Position numbers and translations under genes: made by a program. A DNA stretch of 64,000 nucleotides, from assembly GCA_032718475.1 (NCBI GenBank), contig JAUCBJ010006842.1, forward strand, positions 62,001-126,000, written 5' to 3'. The notes beneath the pieces were generated by a model. The model was given only the letters and a program-made list of their open reading frames with translations. It was not told the DNA's origin and did no database searches. Numbering within the stretch: position 1 is the first letter of the stretch; the number at the start of each line of letters is the position of its first letter. This DNA is from Nemertoderma westbladi. Its lineage: Eukaryota; Xenacoelomorpha; Nemertodermatida; Nemertodermatidae. Shown here in pieces: positions 11,204-22,544 of this stretch.

Positions 11204-11401
11204 CGCATACAGTTATATGTAGAGCTGTTTTGAGGATGAGTTATATTTGCCGAGTACCGATATTGTGTAAATACTTAGAAATGCGCTACCGGTTGCCGGT
11301 AATAATAAGCAGGTATGTGTCCCACAGGCAGGTTGTTAGGGTCTGACAGCAGAGCCTACCACATCATAATAACGGTAAGTACAGCAGTGATTGAAATTTA
11401 A

Positions 11402-12147
11402 GGGGGGGGGGGGGGGGGGGGGGTACACCATTTTGGTCCAAAATATGTCGAAATTTTTTTATGGTCTAGTATAATGCACCATTCAATGGTGTTTTCAAAT
11501 CTGAAAACCGCTATTTAATAGCTCTGTTAGTTTTCAAGTTATGTAAATTTCCATTTAGGGAATCCTATTGAAATTACATTATTGAAATTAAATAGTATAA
11601 TGAAAGGTCGATTATCTCCAAATATTTTTTTCATGAAATTAACTTCAAAACCCTACTACTTCTACAATTTTTGAGTAATTAGTCTGAAACTTCCTGTGGG
11701 TGTCTAGATAGCTACCCTGCATAAAAGTATCAGACAGCGTTTCTAAATTTTTTGTTAATAAAATTTAATACTATTTATAAAAAACCTAAAAATTAGCATA
11801 AATTTTCAGCGCCACTTAGCGGTGCAGAATTATTTTAACAAAATTTCGCCTAATAGTTATGTTGCCCCATCTTTGATCTATCATATAAAAAAACTTTCAT
11901 GTGATTAGATTCAAAACTGTAAAAGCCTTGGGGTTTTAAGCGCAACCAAGTTTCTTTTATGTTAACTAGTATTAACTAATATTAAATATCGGAAAAAAAA
12001 AATTGTCTGACCTGTCATGTACAGTAGAATAGCATCTTAGGCACCTATATTCCAAATTTTAGCCAAAACCAAACAATTTTGAAACGCTGAGAGTGAAAAA
12101 TCGAAGAGTTGTCCGAAAATGGTGTACCCCCCCCCCCCCCCCCCCCC
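11402..12147. mobile_element. TTAA-flanked nonautonomous DNA transposon with poly-G ends
   Basis: The 746-bp segment is bounded by TTAA on each side (11398-11401 and 12148-12151). Its ends are inverted repeats: 22 G then TACACCATTTT on the left, and the complement (AAAATGGTGTA then 21 C) on the right. Exact TTAA flanks suggest a piggyBac- or Kolobok-type cut-and-paste element (TTAA is the known target of both). The interior has no transposase-length ORF, so it would be a MITE-like passenger. The poly-G termini are unusual and differ from the C-starting termini typical of piggyBac. Confidence 0.7.
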
Positions 12148-12151
12148 TTAA

Positions 12152-12454
12152 CAACAATTAGAAGGATGGGGGGGGGGGGGGAACTCCTATTTCCTAAAAA
12201 AGTTTTTTGGGTTAAGGAAGATATATTGTAGTAATTGCATATTGTAACATTACTAACGAATGTAAATATGAAGAACATGTAGCATCGGGGTGATAGAGAC
12301 ATCGTGGTTTGAACTTTGTTTGTATTAACTGTTTGTTTATATCTATTGATTTTCGTGAGAATTTGCAAGTCCCAATCATCGATGTGTGAATTAAGAGACG
12401 GCGGATTAACAATCTCCCAACTAAGTTTGGAGACAACTAAGTTTAAACTAAGTT
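12152..12454. other. Short spacer with G14 tract
   Basis: A G14 run lies at 12168-12181. Nothing else is recognisable before the LTR starts at 12455. Confidence 0.5.
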
Positions 12455-13575
12455 TGATGCAAAGCGACCGGCTGATTGGCTGATTTGTTATATGAGGGGC
12501 TCTTTACTATGTTCTATCGGCCAACCAGAGCTATAGCAGCAGAGTATGCAACCAGGGCAACCGAGCGGAGTGACTCATTTTGTGTGTTGGCCAAGGGCTG
12601 CAAAAATCCTGATAGTTCGGCATTTAGATATTCGTGGAACCTGTGGAATCTGGTGTTCTGCCAATGAGAGCGATTCCTCTCTGTGTAAAAAGATACCTGC
12701 AACGGTGTTAGAGTCAGAGAGTGTTTTTGTTACTTTGTGTTATTGCTATCTAGGCCAGGAACAACGGCTCTAGAGTCAATTCGTTTTCATACTTTAGAAG
12801 AAACATTAGTAGGCTTAAATTATAGAGCGTATAACTGTTATCAGTGCAGTCTTGTCACATCTTGTCATATCATATCTTAACATACCGTCTTAATGCTGTT
12901 TACTGTTGTGTTTTGGTTGAATATTATTTGGAGAACATATATAAAGAACCCAAATTTCCCAATTTTCTTGATACACTACAGGTTAGAGAGACGGGTTATA
13001 TACAGCGATTGCGACTTATATTATTGTGTATGTAGTGAATTTAATGCTATTTGATAAGCACTACATTGGTCCGTTACTGTTCTCTTTATATATGATAAAA
13101 TTCATTGACGGTCGGCAAATTAGTGGGCAGTATTGTATGTTACCGGTAGTGTGCATGATTGTGACTGATAACTAAGCATTTCCTAAAGAATGCGCCTCAT
13201 ACGTGAATCTTAAGCCTTACCGACTTGCCGTTGTGATTAGTATAAGTCATATCTCTGTTTACCTAGATAGAGCGCCACGTCCTAAAGGAACTGCTAATAT
13301 TTCCCGAAAGTGAATAATATTAGTCAGAAATTAATTATTAACGATCAATCGAATAATACAGTACAGTAAGCTTACACTGCAATAATAATCTAAGCCCTCA
13401 GAATCCAGTCTCCCGGGAATATCCAGCGGGTGAATGGACGCGCACTAGGCTGGCTTCTGCTAATGTTGTGTTTATTGGTATTAAATATTTGTCATCTTCT
13501 AAAGTCTATTTATAAACCAAAAGACATATAAATTTTGGCAGGTTAAACTGCTAAAGGTCTTCAAAAGCGCGTACA
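12455..13575 (+). repeat. 5' LTR (1,121 bp)
   Basis: Begins TGATGCAAAGCG and ends GCGCGTACA. It matches 23018-24138 over its full length, with about seven substitutions and no length change. Short frames inside it are identical in both copies and show no coding character. A TATA box lies at 12938-12946. Confidence 0.85.
12938..12946 (+). promoter_or_regulatory. LTR TATA box
   Basis: TATATAAAG lies about 480 bp inside the 5' LTR and is repeated at 23501-23509 in the 3' LTR. It is a plausible pol II core promoter for the element; the start site is not determined. Confidence 0.45.
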
Positions 13576-13642
13576 ATAACAGTTATTGACTTTATTGCAG
13601 TAAGCAATAAAGTTGAAAGTACCGGTCGACCGGTAAACCTGA

Positions 13643-13770
13643 ACCGGTACTTCTGTAGGTCAGTAGGCCCAACTGCCAGAACCGGTACTGCTGTAGGTCC
13701 GTAGGTCCAACTGCCAGAACCGGTACTTCTGTAGGTCTGTAGGCCCAACTGTCCTAACCGGTACTTCCAG
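13643..13770 (+). repeat. 38-bp minisatellite just inside the 5' LTR
   Basis: Units start with ACCGGTAC at 13643, 13681, 13719 and 13757. About 3.3 copies are present, with a few substitutions each. It begins 68 bp after the LTR end. Confidence 0.85.
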
Positions 13771-13947
13771 TACAAGTATATTAGTATTATTTCGATTGTG
13801 ATCTATAGTATATTGTAGGCTGCCAGGGGAATAGGGATTGATCACCCCTCATTCTTTTGCATAGTTTACTTATTTCTGTCAGTTTTATTTCCTAGTAAGT
13901 TAATATTGAGCTGAAGACGTGTAAGTCTGCTCAGATTGTTCAGATAA

Positions 13948-14530
13948 TTGTAGGCCGGACTGTTGTCAGATTGTTGTTGGGTTTGGAGAGATTACTGCGT
14001 GTGTAGAGTTTGTCCGATAGAGTGCCAGTTAGTAAGTTGGGGCAGCCATAGCTGTAAGGTCAATCCCCTCTTAAAGAATAAGTCGTACTACCGTGTTAGA
14101 ACGCATACTAACTAACAATTTTGGAATCTGCACATACTGTAGTTTATTTAGGCTTGACAGTATTCTGCCAGCGTTTTGGCCTGTGTTTGTTTGTGTGGTC
14201 TGTTCAGGTACCGTAATAGTTATTACTCAGATATTTTGTAGGCTGGATTGTTGTCTAGCTATTATTAGGTCTGAAGAGATTGCTGCTTGTGTAGAGTTTG
14301 TCTGATGAAGTGCCAGTTAGTAAGTTGGGGCAGCCATAGCTGTAAGGTCAATCCCCTCTTAAAGAATAAGTCGTACTACCGTGTTAGAACGCATACTAAC
14401 TAACCGTTTTGGAATCTGCACATACAGTAGTTTATTTAGGCTTGGTGGTAGTCTGCCAGCGTTTTGGTCTGTATTTTGTTTGAGTATTCTGTGCGGGTAG
14501 CGTAATATTTATTATTCAGAGTTTATGCGA
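13948..14530 (+). repeat. 288-bp tandem duplication in the LTR-element leader
   Basis: GTGCCAGTTAGTAAGTTGGG recurs at 14022 and 14310, with near identity for about 150 bp around it and weaker similarity to both edges. It is noncoding and part of the long leader before the Gag ORF. Confidence 0.85.
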
Positions 14531-15456
14531 TTATTCGCAACATTCATGTCCCCAAGTTTATTCCTACAGTAATTGTGTTTGTTACATATACCGTTATAGT
14601 TAAATTAACCTCGGTACTACACGGGCTGCTTGGCGTAGGAAAAGACTGGTGACTTTGTGCTTCGGTCACTCCAGCAGATGCCGTGGTTCTTTTAACTGTT
14701 CAAGTATATTTAACTACTGATTATTTGTTGTACCAGTACTTGTACCTAATTTAGGGTTTAGTGTACAGTGCTTTCCGAAGTAATTAGTGTGTAGGCAGTA
14801 TATTTGTGTTGTAAAGTGGTTAATAGGCACGCTGGATCTGGTAGTCCGCGGTAATTAACTTCTAGGTAGGAACACTCCGTGATACATAACGTAGTACCTA
14901 TAGCGATACGGTTATAGGTCGTCAGGCGGTGGTATTTTCCTATCTGGACAACGCAGTGTATTTACTACTACTTATTATTTTCAAATACCGTAGTACCCTG
15001 TCCGTTGTAATAACCAGAAAATCTAACCCTTTGTTAGGCTGGTTTGTAGACTTCCTGTAAAATTACCCTAAAAATTCGTACGTAATATTTTTGTTGTGTT
15101 TAATTTGAGAATTAATCTCACCCGTATCGTAAGTAATTTGTAGATAAGTAACTTAGGAAGTAGAATTATCAGTTTTAGTGTCCAATAAATAGCACTTCAC
15201 GGAGAGCGCACAGCTTCTGTGTAGTGACTCCCCCAGAAATAATAACATTTATTTCAAATATTGACAAAACCCCTTTTAAACGGGTATATAAATATTATAA
15301 ATCAACTCAAACGATTTAGAAATAGTAGGCCTGCCATACAACAACTAGGTCTCAATATCAGTTGGACTACTGCTTAAATAACGGTAATAAAGTAAGTTAA
15401 AGTAACCAAGTAACCCTAAAATATTCAGAAATTCAATTATTCTAAAATAATTGACA
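14531..15456 (+). other. LTR-element leader, noncoding
   Basis: There is no sustained ORF. The sequence is studded with ACCGGT-type motifs and has AATAAA at about 15184-15189. Any primer-binding site may lie in this leader but was not identified. Confidence 0.4.
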
Positions 15457-15705
15457 TACCGGTATTTACCATAGGCTTATTATATTTATTTCTATAAATT
15501 TGTGCTGAAATCATACCGGTACTCTGTAATTAATTCTAGTTCATAATTATACTTATATATACTATCAGTGTAAGCTGTATACCGGTATTCACGATAGGCC
15601 TATTATATATTTATATATATTTGTGCTAAAATTATATACCGGTACTCTGTGACAAATCTAGTCTGTAATAATACTTATATATATACTATAAGCATACCGG
15701 TATTC
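15457..15705 (+). repeat. ~120-bp tandem duplication ending near the Gag start
   Basis: TACCGGTATT starts at 15457, 15580 and 15694. Each block contains an AT-rich segment and a TACCGGTACTCTGT motif. Periods are about 123 and 114 bp, so the copies are diverged. Confidence 0.75.
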
Positions 15706-15840
15706 TAATATATTATATATATATCACGCTACACTGAGTAGCAGTATCGGTAATTAATTGTTAGGCTAACAGTGATACTGAATTACTAGACTTACTTTAA
15801 CTGTATTTATAGCCGTAGGCATTCAACTGTGTAAACAAAC

Positions 15841-18800
15841 ATGTCAGACCCTAGGCTAGTAGAACAACGTAGGTCTATCATCGGCACTCGGGCCCAAGTC
15901 AAGCGGGATCAAGAAGCAGCTGTCAAACCGCAGCAACATCCTAGCCAAGAACCTAGTTCTCAGCGGCCCGATAGCTCCAGTAGTTCGGACACTGCTGAGC
16001 GGACACCCGAAAGCGGAGCGAAGATGGCGGATACGGTTTATGATGAGCGGCCAACCTATGAAGAATCAGTCGACGCCACTTCTTCTCAAGTGGAAAGCGA
16101 AGTGGAAAGCGAATTAACAGCAGCAGAGAAGCCGCGAACTAGAGACGCCATTGACATCTATCTGTCAGACTATCAGCGATTCATAGGAGACGAAGAGTTG
16201 AGGAGACGACTGTCTGGACTTCGCCCTAATAGTGAAGGAACCAAGCTTGTGTTGGACGCAATCGATGCGGAAATGTTAGCTGCGAACCAAGCTAAATTTG
16301 ATGAACGACTCCGCCTCGTTAGAGTCCAAGAAGAACAAATAAAGAAAAAACAGATAGAGGAACGAGGGGCAGCAGCAATAGCAGCGGCAATGGCAGAAGT
16401 AGAAGCAGAAAGAAAGGCAGCGGAAGTAGAAGCAAAAAGAAAGGCAGCGGGAGCAGAAGCAGAAAGAAAGGCGGCAGCGGCAATGGCAAAGGCAGTGGCA
16501 GAAGCAGAACGGAGAGCGTCTGAGGAGACTACCCAACTGGAGTTGGAAAATCTGCAAGAGACGCAAGACTACATAAATAAACAGCTAACTGCTAGTCAAA
16601 TGCAGATGATGAGACGATCTACTCCAAAACGCCAGGGATACACATCATCGGAGGAAAGCGAAACCACCGATCCTAAAGGCGGAGGAAATAGATCTCGTCT
16701 AAGCAGGCGTAGAAAAACATCTCACCGTCACAAATTGCCTGATTTGCCCCCAGCTGTTAGAAGACAGCTAGCTAGCACAGACTTAGGTAAACCCGCATAT
16801 CAAACTATTCAGGTCAAAAGACTCCCTACAATAGTTGATGAGCCTGAAATAATTAGGCCTGTCGTTCCCAAAGTCACTTCTGTGTTAGAGACCCCTGTAC
16901 TTCCAGAGCTTAACTCTAAATTCCCTTTACATAGTACTACACTGCCTGTACCCGGTAGAACAGTCCAAGAGAATATCCCTGTCCTGATAGCAGAGAGAGA
17001 AATCAAAGATTTGTCTCCCGTCGTCCAGCGTCGGCCCGCTACAATGTTGGCGACTCCCGCTTCGGCGGTCGAGTGGGTAGAGGAGGGACGGCGGGGGATG
17101 AACCTCCTGCTCGGACAGATGCAGGAGACTGTCCACCAACTTAAGGGAACAGTAAGGGAAGGTAGGGCAGAGTTGCAAGAAGTGCAGCAAAGTATCGCAC
17201 TGGAACGCGACAAGTTAGTCAATATACAAAAAGGGATACCAATACCCCCTGTAAAATTGTGTCAACCTGTTAGGTCTGAAGTATTACATGCGCAAGGTGT
17301 GGAGCCTACACGCATCTATACTGCTAGTGAAGTAGAAACTCCTATAGCAAACCCTATTAAGGGTGATTATAGATCTGTTGTTAATGATATTCCCTATAGA
17401 CCCGATAATGATCCGAGAAATTTATATACCGATAATTCGATATTAAATAACACGATGGCCCAAGAAAGCTTTACGCGTCAGATGGCTAGAACAGAAGCCC
17501 GCCAAGCGGTTAAAGTGGGAGAGATCGTCAAATTCAATGGAGATGAGATGAAATGGTTACCTTTCAACGAATATTACAAAGACAGCATACAGAACTCTGT
17601 GCTATCTAACGGAGAGAAACTTAGGTTCCTCATCAATTGCTTGGAAGGACCTCCCAGGTTAATGGCGTTAAAGTTTATTGGACATCCAGAAGGATTAAGA
17701 CAAGTATGGGATACATTAAACATCAGGTATGGTAACAAGGATAACATAGCTAAGTATTTGTATGCAAAATTAGTAGCCCCCCGACACTTCCTTAGTAGCG
17801 GGATTATAGAGTTTTCCGATGAAATTCAGGAGATCTGTAGACAATTGGACTGGTTAGGTAAGTCTCATGAATATCAGAGTTCCATGGTTATTGGAGCCGT
17901 AGTCTCTACTTTACCAAAGGGTGGAGTATGTACACGCTGGGACAAGAAAGTGTTGTACATGAATGAACAACAACGACGAAGTCCTACCATGGCTGATCTC
18001 ATGTCCTTCTTAGATAGTGAAGTAAAATTACAACTCATAAAGCAGTCCAGAGAGAAAACCTCGGAAAATAAGGTAAGTGAGAAACCCGTTTCTAGGAGAA
18101 GGATAATACCAGTGTGTTATACTGACGACGGCGAAAGCCAAGCCTCTCAAGAAGAGGACAGCGGGAAAGACACAGCAAAATCTTACTATGACAACAAGAC
18201 CTATAAAGACGTAAGCAAATACAAGTCTCGAACCAGTGACAGGAGAGAACAGGTAACAACAACTCGTCCTACGTCTCCTAAGATAATTTACGGAAGAAAG
18301 CCCGAAGAAAGAACGAGAGTGCATAACGTTACCCAAGGTAAGGTGAGTAACATCAAACCAAAATGTGCGCTGTGCGACGGGCCCCACCGTTTGAGTGCGT
18401 GTGCTGAATTTCTAAAGAAATCCCCTGTAGACAGACGTACAGTCCTGTGGAGTAAGCGGTTATGCTATAATTGCCTCAGATCAGGACACCAACGGCGAAC
18501 CTGTTACTCCGACGTAAAGTGTGCAAAGTGTGGCGCGAAACATCACATCTTGTTACACAGTGAGTTCGAACGAGACAACCCGAGTCAGGTAAGTGAGCCC
18601 GAACTACATGTCCAATTCAGTGATGTAAATGACACTGATCAAGAGTCTGAGATGGAAGGATTCTATACTGACGAATTCTCCGACGCCAACGAATCCTGTT
18701 ACCTAATAAATACCTCAGTGTATCGAGCACTTACTTATGAAAAGGACACCGACAATGAGTTCCCCCCAACTACTTTTGCCAGACAACCATCTTGGAAAGC

Positions 18801-19797
18801 TCCAACTTCCAACGTAGGAATCAGAGAATTTCCTGTAGTGCAGGTAAGAGTTCATGGTCCTAACAAAAGTTACATAGTGAACGCCCTCCTTGACTCCGGC
18901 AGCACAGGAACATTCATCGATCAAGAACTAGCCGAAGATATTTTTGCTGGACAACCCAAATTCCGGACTAAATTGAATATGTCAGGAATTATGCAGGTTT
19001 GGAAATCGACCCTAACGGCAGACTACTATGTAGGTGTGTTGTCCACCCCCCAGGATAAATTAGGAGCACAAGGTATAAGGTCGGTAAAAATGGTGGCTAT
19101 AAAGAACTTCGCTGCTACCCAAGCAGACCTTTATGATTGGGACGAGGATGAGAGCATCCAACATCTTAAGATACCTCGATTCCAGACAGATTATCCTGGA
19201 GTGCAAATACTCATCGGCCAAAACGCGCCTGAGGCGCTCGAGACATTGGAGAAACGGCCTGCTCAACCGCAGCCACTACAAACCTATGCGGTAAGAACTA
19301 GAGTAGGTTGGTACTTCACTGGCCCTTCCCGTAGAACTCTCAAAGAGAGATTACCTCAACAACAGGTATACCAAGTAAAGGAATGGGAAGTGGAGAGCAG
19401 TGATGTGGACGATCCAACTGAGGGAACACCATACTCATCAGATAATGACGCTATTAACTCCAATGTAGATCAATGGAGACATTGCCTTGGGACGATTAAT
19501 CCAGCCGACATCGCTTCCAGAGGAGCAACTCCTCAAGAACTGATAGATAATCCAGGCTGGTTAGGTGGATCCGACTTCTTAAGTAAAGAAGAAGGAGAAT
19601 GGCCTCCTCATCTTACCCCGGTGAAGATTAGACAGGCCAAGGGAGCGGAGAAAGTAACACAACAACTAAATCGCCCAGCTAGTCGTTTATGTTTACTGGA
19701 AAGAGACCGAAAACTGTCCGGAAACTATGGAAGGCAAGATACTCTTCCTACGACCACTTCCCTAATCCGACAAATATCTAGGGACTCCATAACGTAA
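15841..19797 (+). CDS. BEL/Pao Gag-protease polyprotein, RT and integrase deleted
   Basis: A single intact frame of 1,318 codons. An acidic N-terminus is followed by an Ala/Glu/Lys heptad region (~residues 160-245) predicted to form a coiled coil. A BEL-type capsid segment (DUF1759-like: K-F-N-G-D-E-M-K-W, L-I-N-C-L-E-G-P-P-R) spans ~565-700. Three Cys/His knuckles start near residues 841, 874 and 893 (C-A-L-C..., C-Y-N-C-L-R-S-G-H, C-A-K-C-G-A-K-H-H). A retropepsin-like protease (DUF1758-like) follows, with active site L-L-D-S-G-S-T-G-T (D1018). After G-W-Y-F-T-G-P the sequence jumps to W-R-H-C-L-G-T-I-N-P-A-D-I-A-S-R-G, which in full BEL Pol lies just before integrase. RT and most of RNase H are therefore missing, and integrase is absent. 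The reading frame survives the deletion. It likely assembles particles that need partner RT and integrase. Confidence 0.85.
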   Translation: MSDPRLVEQRRSIIGTRAQVKRDQEAAVKPQQHPSQEPSSQRPDSSSSSDTAERTPESGAKMADTVYDERPTYEESVDATSSQVESEVESELTAAEKPRTRDAIDIYLSDYQRFIGDEELRRRLSGLRPNSEGTKLVLDAIDAEMLAANQAKFDERLRLVRVQEEQIKKKQIEERGAAAIAAAMAEVEAERKAAEVEAKRKAAGAEAERKAAAAMAKAVAEAERRASEETTQLELENLQETQDYINKQLTASQMQMMRRSTPKRQGYTSSEESETTDPKGGGNRSRLSRRRKTSHRHKLPDLPPAVRRQLASTDLGKPAYQTIQVKRLPTIVDEPEIIRPVVPKVTSVLETPVLPELNSKFPLHSTTLPVPGRTVQENIPVLIAEREIKDLSPVVQRRPATMLATPASAVEWVEEGRRGMNLLLGQMQETVHQLKGTVREGRAELQEVQQSIALERDKLVNIQKGIPIPPVKLCQPVRSEVLHAQGVEPTRIYTASEVETPIANPIKGDYRSVVNDIPYRPDNDPRNLYTDNSILNNTMAQESFTRQMARTEARQAVKVGEIVKFNGDEMKWLPFNEYYKDSIQNSVLSNGEKLRFLINCLEGPPRLMALKFIGHPEGLRQVWDTLNIRYGNKDNIAKYLYAKLVAPRHFLSSGIIEFSDEIQEICRQLDWLGKSHEYQSSMVIGAVVSTLPKGGVCTRWDKKVLYMNEQQRRSPTMADLMSFLDSEVKLQLIKQSREKTSENKVSEKPVSRRRIIPVCYTDDGESQASQEEDSGKDTAKSYYDNKTYKDVSKYKSRTSDRREQVTTTRPTSPKIIYGRKPEERTRVHNVTQGKVSNIKPKCALCDGPHRLSACAEFLKKSPVDRRTVLWSKRLCYNCLRSGHQRRTCYSDVKCAKCGAKHHILLHSEFERDNPSQVSEPELHVQFSDVNDTDQESEMEGFYTDEFSDANESCYLINTSVYRALTYEKDTDNEFPPTTFARQPSWKAPTSNVGIREFPVVQVRVHGPNKSYIVNALLDSGSTGTFIDQELAEDIFAGQPKFRTKLNMSGIMQVWKSTLTADYYVGVLSTPQDKLGAQGIRSVKMVAIKNFAATQADLYDWDEDESIQHLKIPRFQTDYPGVQILIGQNAPEALETLEKRPAQPQPLQTYAVRTRVGWYFTGPSRRTLKERLPQQQVYQVKEWEVESSDVDDPTEGTPYSSDNDAINSNVDQWRHCLGTINPADIASRGATPQELIDNPGWLGGSDFLSKEEGEWPPHLTPVKIRQAKGAEKVTQQLNRPASRLCLLERDRKLSGNYGRQDTLPTTTSLIRQISRDSIT

Positions 19798-21425
19798 TAA
19801 CATATGGAGTGGGCATGTGACTATATCATTTTATATTTGTTTTTATTTTATATTTATGTATGTATTATTATGTAATTTTATTATAATCGTTTTCTTTAAT
19901 TTTATTTAGTAGAATGTTATTTTAGTGATTATTTAGTAGATTAGTGCAATATATTAGTGTTTATTACGTACGCAATTACGTATAATATATATTTAGTGCG
20001 ACGGCGAGAAATAATTATTTTTCTCTTTCCTTACTGTCCGTATCATATTATAAATACGTGACTACAGTAAGATGAAATGTCCGTACTTATTAAAGTACAA
20101 TAAAGCCACTACTATATTCAAGTATTATTGGTAGGCAGAGTATTAGGAATGCAAAGTTCAGATCCTCGTGTCTCGGCTAAACTAAGCTCTGGGTAGACCT
20201 TGGAAACGACTTGCCTCTTCACACTGACATTGCTTCGTGCGATATTGCTCTCATACCATATATAATAATACATGTAGTAGCGTGATGTCCCTATAACAGT
20301 AGCGTAAAACGCAAATAAATCTGTTAAACCTTTTGACCATCTGTAATTCTAGTCGATTAAGATATCGCGGTACCCACCGATATACTTGAAAGACAAATTC
20401 TAGAATCAGTGGTTAACGTCCCCAGACAAGCTCTGGAATAAATCGGTGCCCATCTTAAATATTAATTTAATATTTAGTAAAATCTGTAAAATTCAGATCC
20501 GTTAACAATTCTAGTCGATTAAGATATCGTAGCACTTACCGATACTCTTAAAAGACAAATTTCATAGAATTAAGGATCCTATGTCCCCAGACCTGCTCTG
20601 GAATCAAATTGTGTCAATTTTAACATCAAATAATAAAATTCATGGGAATAAATTTAAATTCATATTTTAAATGAATTTCATAAATTGTCGTTTTATGCAA
20701 TTTATAACATTCCCAAAATTCCATTAATTAATAGATCATGGGAGCGGAGATTCATCCTATTGAGTGTATTAGAGTGCGAGAATCTCCAACATATAGTCAA
20801 TAGCCGATAAAATTAATAAAATCATGTATAAAGAGGATATTGACAATTAAAGAATTATTATTAAATAGCATCCCAGATCTGTATGCATGAGAATTACTCT
20901 AATTCTACCGCTAGCTTTCCATAATGTCACCATAGTAACACCCACGCTAGAATTAGAAGCAAGTTAAGAGAACAATAGAAAGCTTGTCCCATTGCATAGC
21001 ATAGAGAATACATAGCACACTGTTAGTATCCAAGGATACACAGTAATAACGTGACATTCTGGAAGGCACTGACTAACGGACAAATGGCCTGTATGTGTAC
21101 AATTGGTGACAGTTGTGTGGAATTTGTGCGTTTGTAGGTGAATGTTACTGCTAAGGTGTGTTTACAGTAGCTAGTCGCAATTGTGAAAGTAGCCCAACTC
21201 TCCTATAGAAAGAACCTAAAGTGGATTCAAGCCTTTGGGACGGACAGTGGAGTGACTTGTGCCGGTTATCGTTGTCGTGATGTTGCTACATGTTGGCGTA
21301 AACACCGCGACGACGGTACATCGGCGCTGAGAATCCCACTGTCCGGGGGCGAAGAGAGGTAGGCAGCGACGCCCGCTCGCCTAAACATAAACTCATTACA
21401 ATATTAATAAACTCAGATAGCAGAT
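19798..21425 (+). other. Noncoding spacer inside the LTR element
   Basis: Contains a 163-bp tandem duplication (ATTCTAGTCGATTAAGATAT at 20345 and 20508; the copies span roughly 20340-20640). No ORF of note is present. The last 60 bp before 21426 could be a leader for the second ORF. Confidence 0.55.
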
Positions 21426-22544
21426 ATGACGGAGTTGATAGAAGATGATCTTGGTATCAGGGAGCGATATACTCTACCTTTACAAGCATTTGTGGATAGC
21501 TTGATATGCGGTGAAGCCGATCCAACCATTACGGAGGACGATGGTCGTTATATCGAACCGCCGATGTCCCAAGAGCAACTTACGCGTGAATTGGACTATC
21601 GAAAATTCACCGCTCGCTATACGCATCGTAATGGTATGTATATGGACTTCCTAACTACCGGCCATCCTATCGATTTACATGATACGGACGATGTAGACAC
21701 CGAAAGGGAAATGGTTCTATTTAAATATCATACCCAGCGGAGTCGTAACGATAAACCGAGAATAGATCACGAAAATTCTATTCGTAACAGACTGGGAAGA
21801 CGAACCAATATGCCTAGAATCTGAGGAGATTCAACCTATCGCGCCCAGAACAGCGACAACGATTACATCCTAGAATGGTATCAAGGTCCACAGTGTCTCA
21901 CTGCGTACAATTATCGCCATGCCAACTATGTTTCTCGGCAACGTTGTCGGTTATGCGCATCGAGAGACCATGTTACGCCCATGGACACAAACGTCGTCCG
22001 CTGTTCCTATTTCCACGAACAACCGGCGATGGAAATTTATTGCGCGTATTGCAGACTCAATAACTTGCACATTTTTGCGGTTTGCCCTCAATTTATGACT
22101 CAATGTCACCATTGTCAACTAAAGGGACACGCCAGTTTCGATTGCCCTTTTAATCACGATTTGGAAAGCGTAGATGAAATGATCACACTACGTTACATCA
22201 GAGCTTGGGAAGCGAACGCTGATTTACATTGTGATTCGCGCCATCGTTATTATCCTGGACGCGCTTACGAAGGAATTTATGCGTTCCATCCTTATCTATT
22301 CGCTTCTGTCGAACAGAAATCACGCATATCGAGTTACGAACTACTGAAGCGCGTCGGAGAATGTATTTCAACCAAGTTCGTACGCAAATTTCTCAGGAGT
22401 GTTAATCCTAGCGACCTTCATTCCTATAACTTAATCAATTATATCCGTCAGGATCCGGACTATGGAGACTTATTTGTTAACTCACACCCCGAGTTACAGG
22501 AAGTGTATCGAAGCCCGCAAACGCGAGTTGGAAAGAACCATTAA
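21426..22544 (+). pseudogene. Unrecognised zinc-cluster ORF in the LTR element, one in-frame TGA
   Basis: One frame is open from ATG 21426 to TAA 22544, about 372 codons, except for a TGA at 21822-21824. The N-terminal 132 residues are acidic, with no known motif. After the TGA the frame carries a dense metal-binding pattern over ~70 residues: C-R-L-C-A-S, then C-S-Y-F-H, C-A-Y-C-R, a further H and C, and C-H-H-C-Q-L-K-G-H-A-S-F-D-C. The last resembles a retroviral-type CCHC knuckle. A helical segment follows. It lies where env or accessory genes sit in LTR elements, but no signal peptide or membrane segment is visible. It could be a captured host gene, a Gag-like protein of another element, or an accessory nucleic-acid-binding protein. 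The TGA could be a mutation or a recoding stop. Confidence 0.55.

Noticed and set aside
12476-13035. Short ORFs conserved in both LTRs
   Set aside because: They are identical only because the LTRs are near-identical; composition and length give no coding support.
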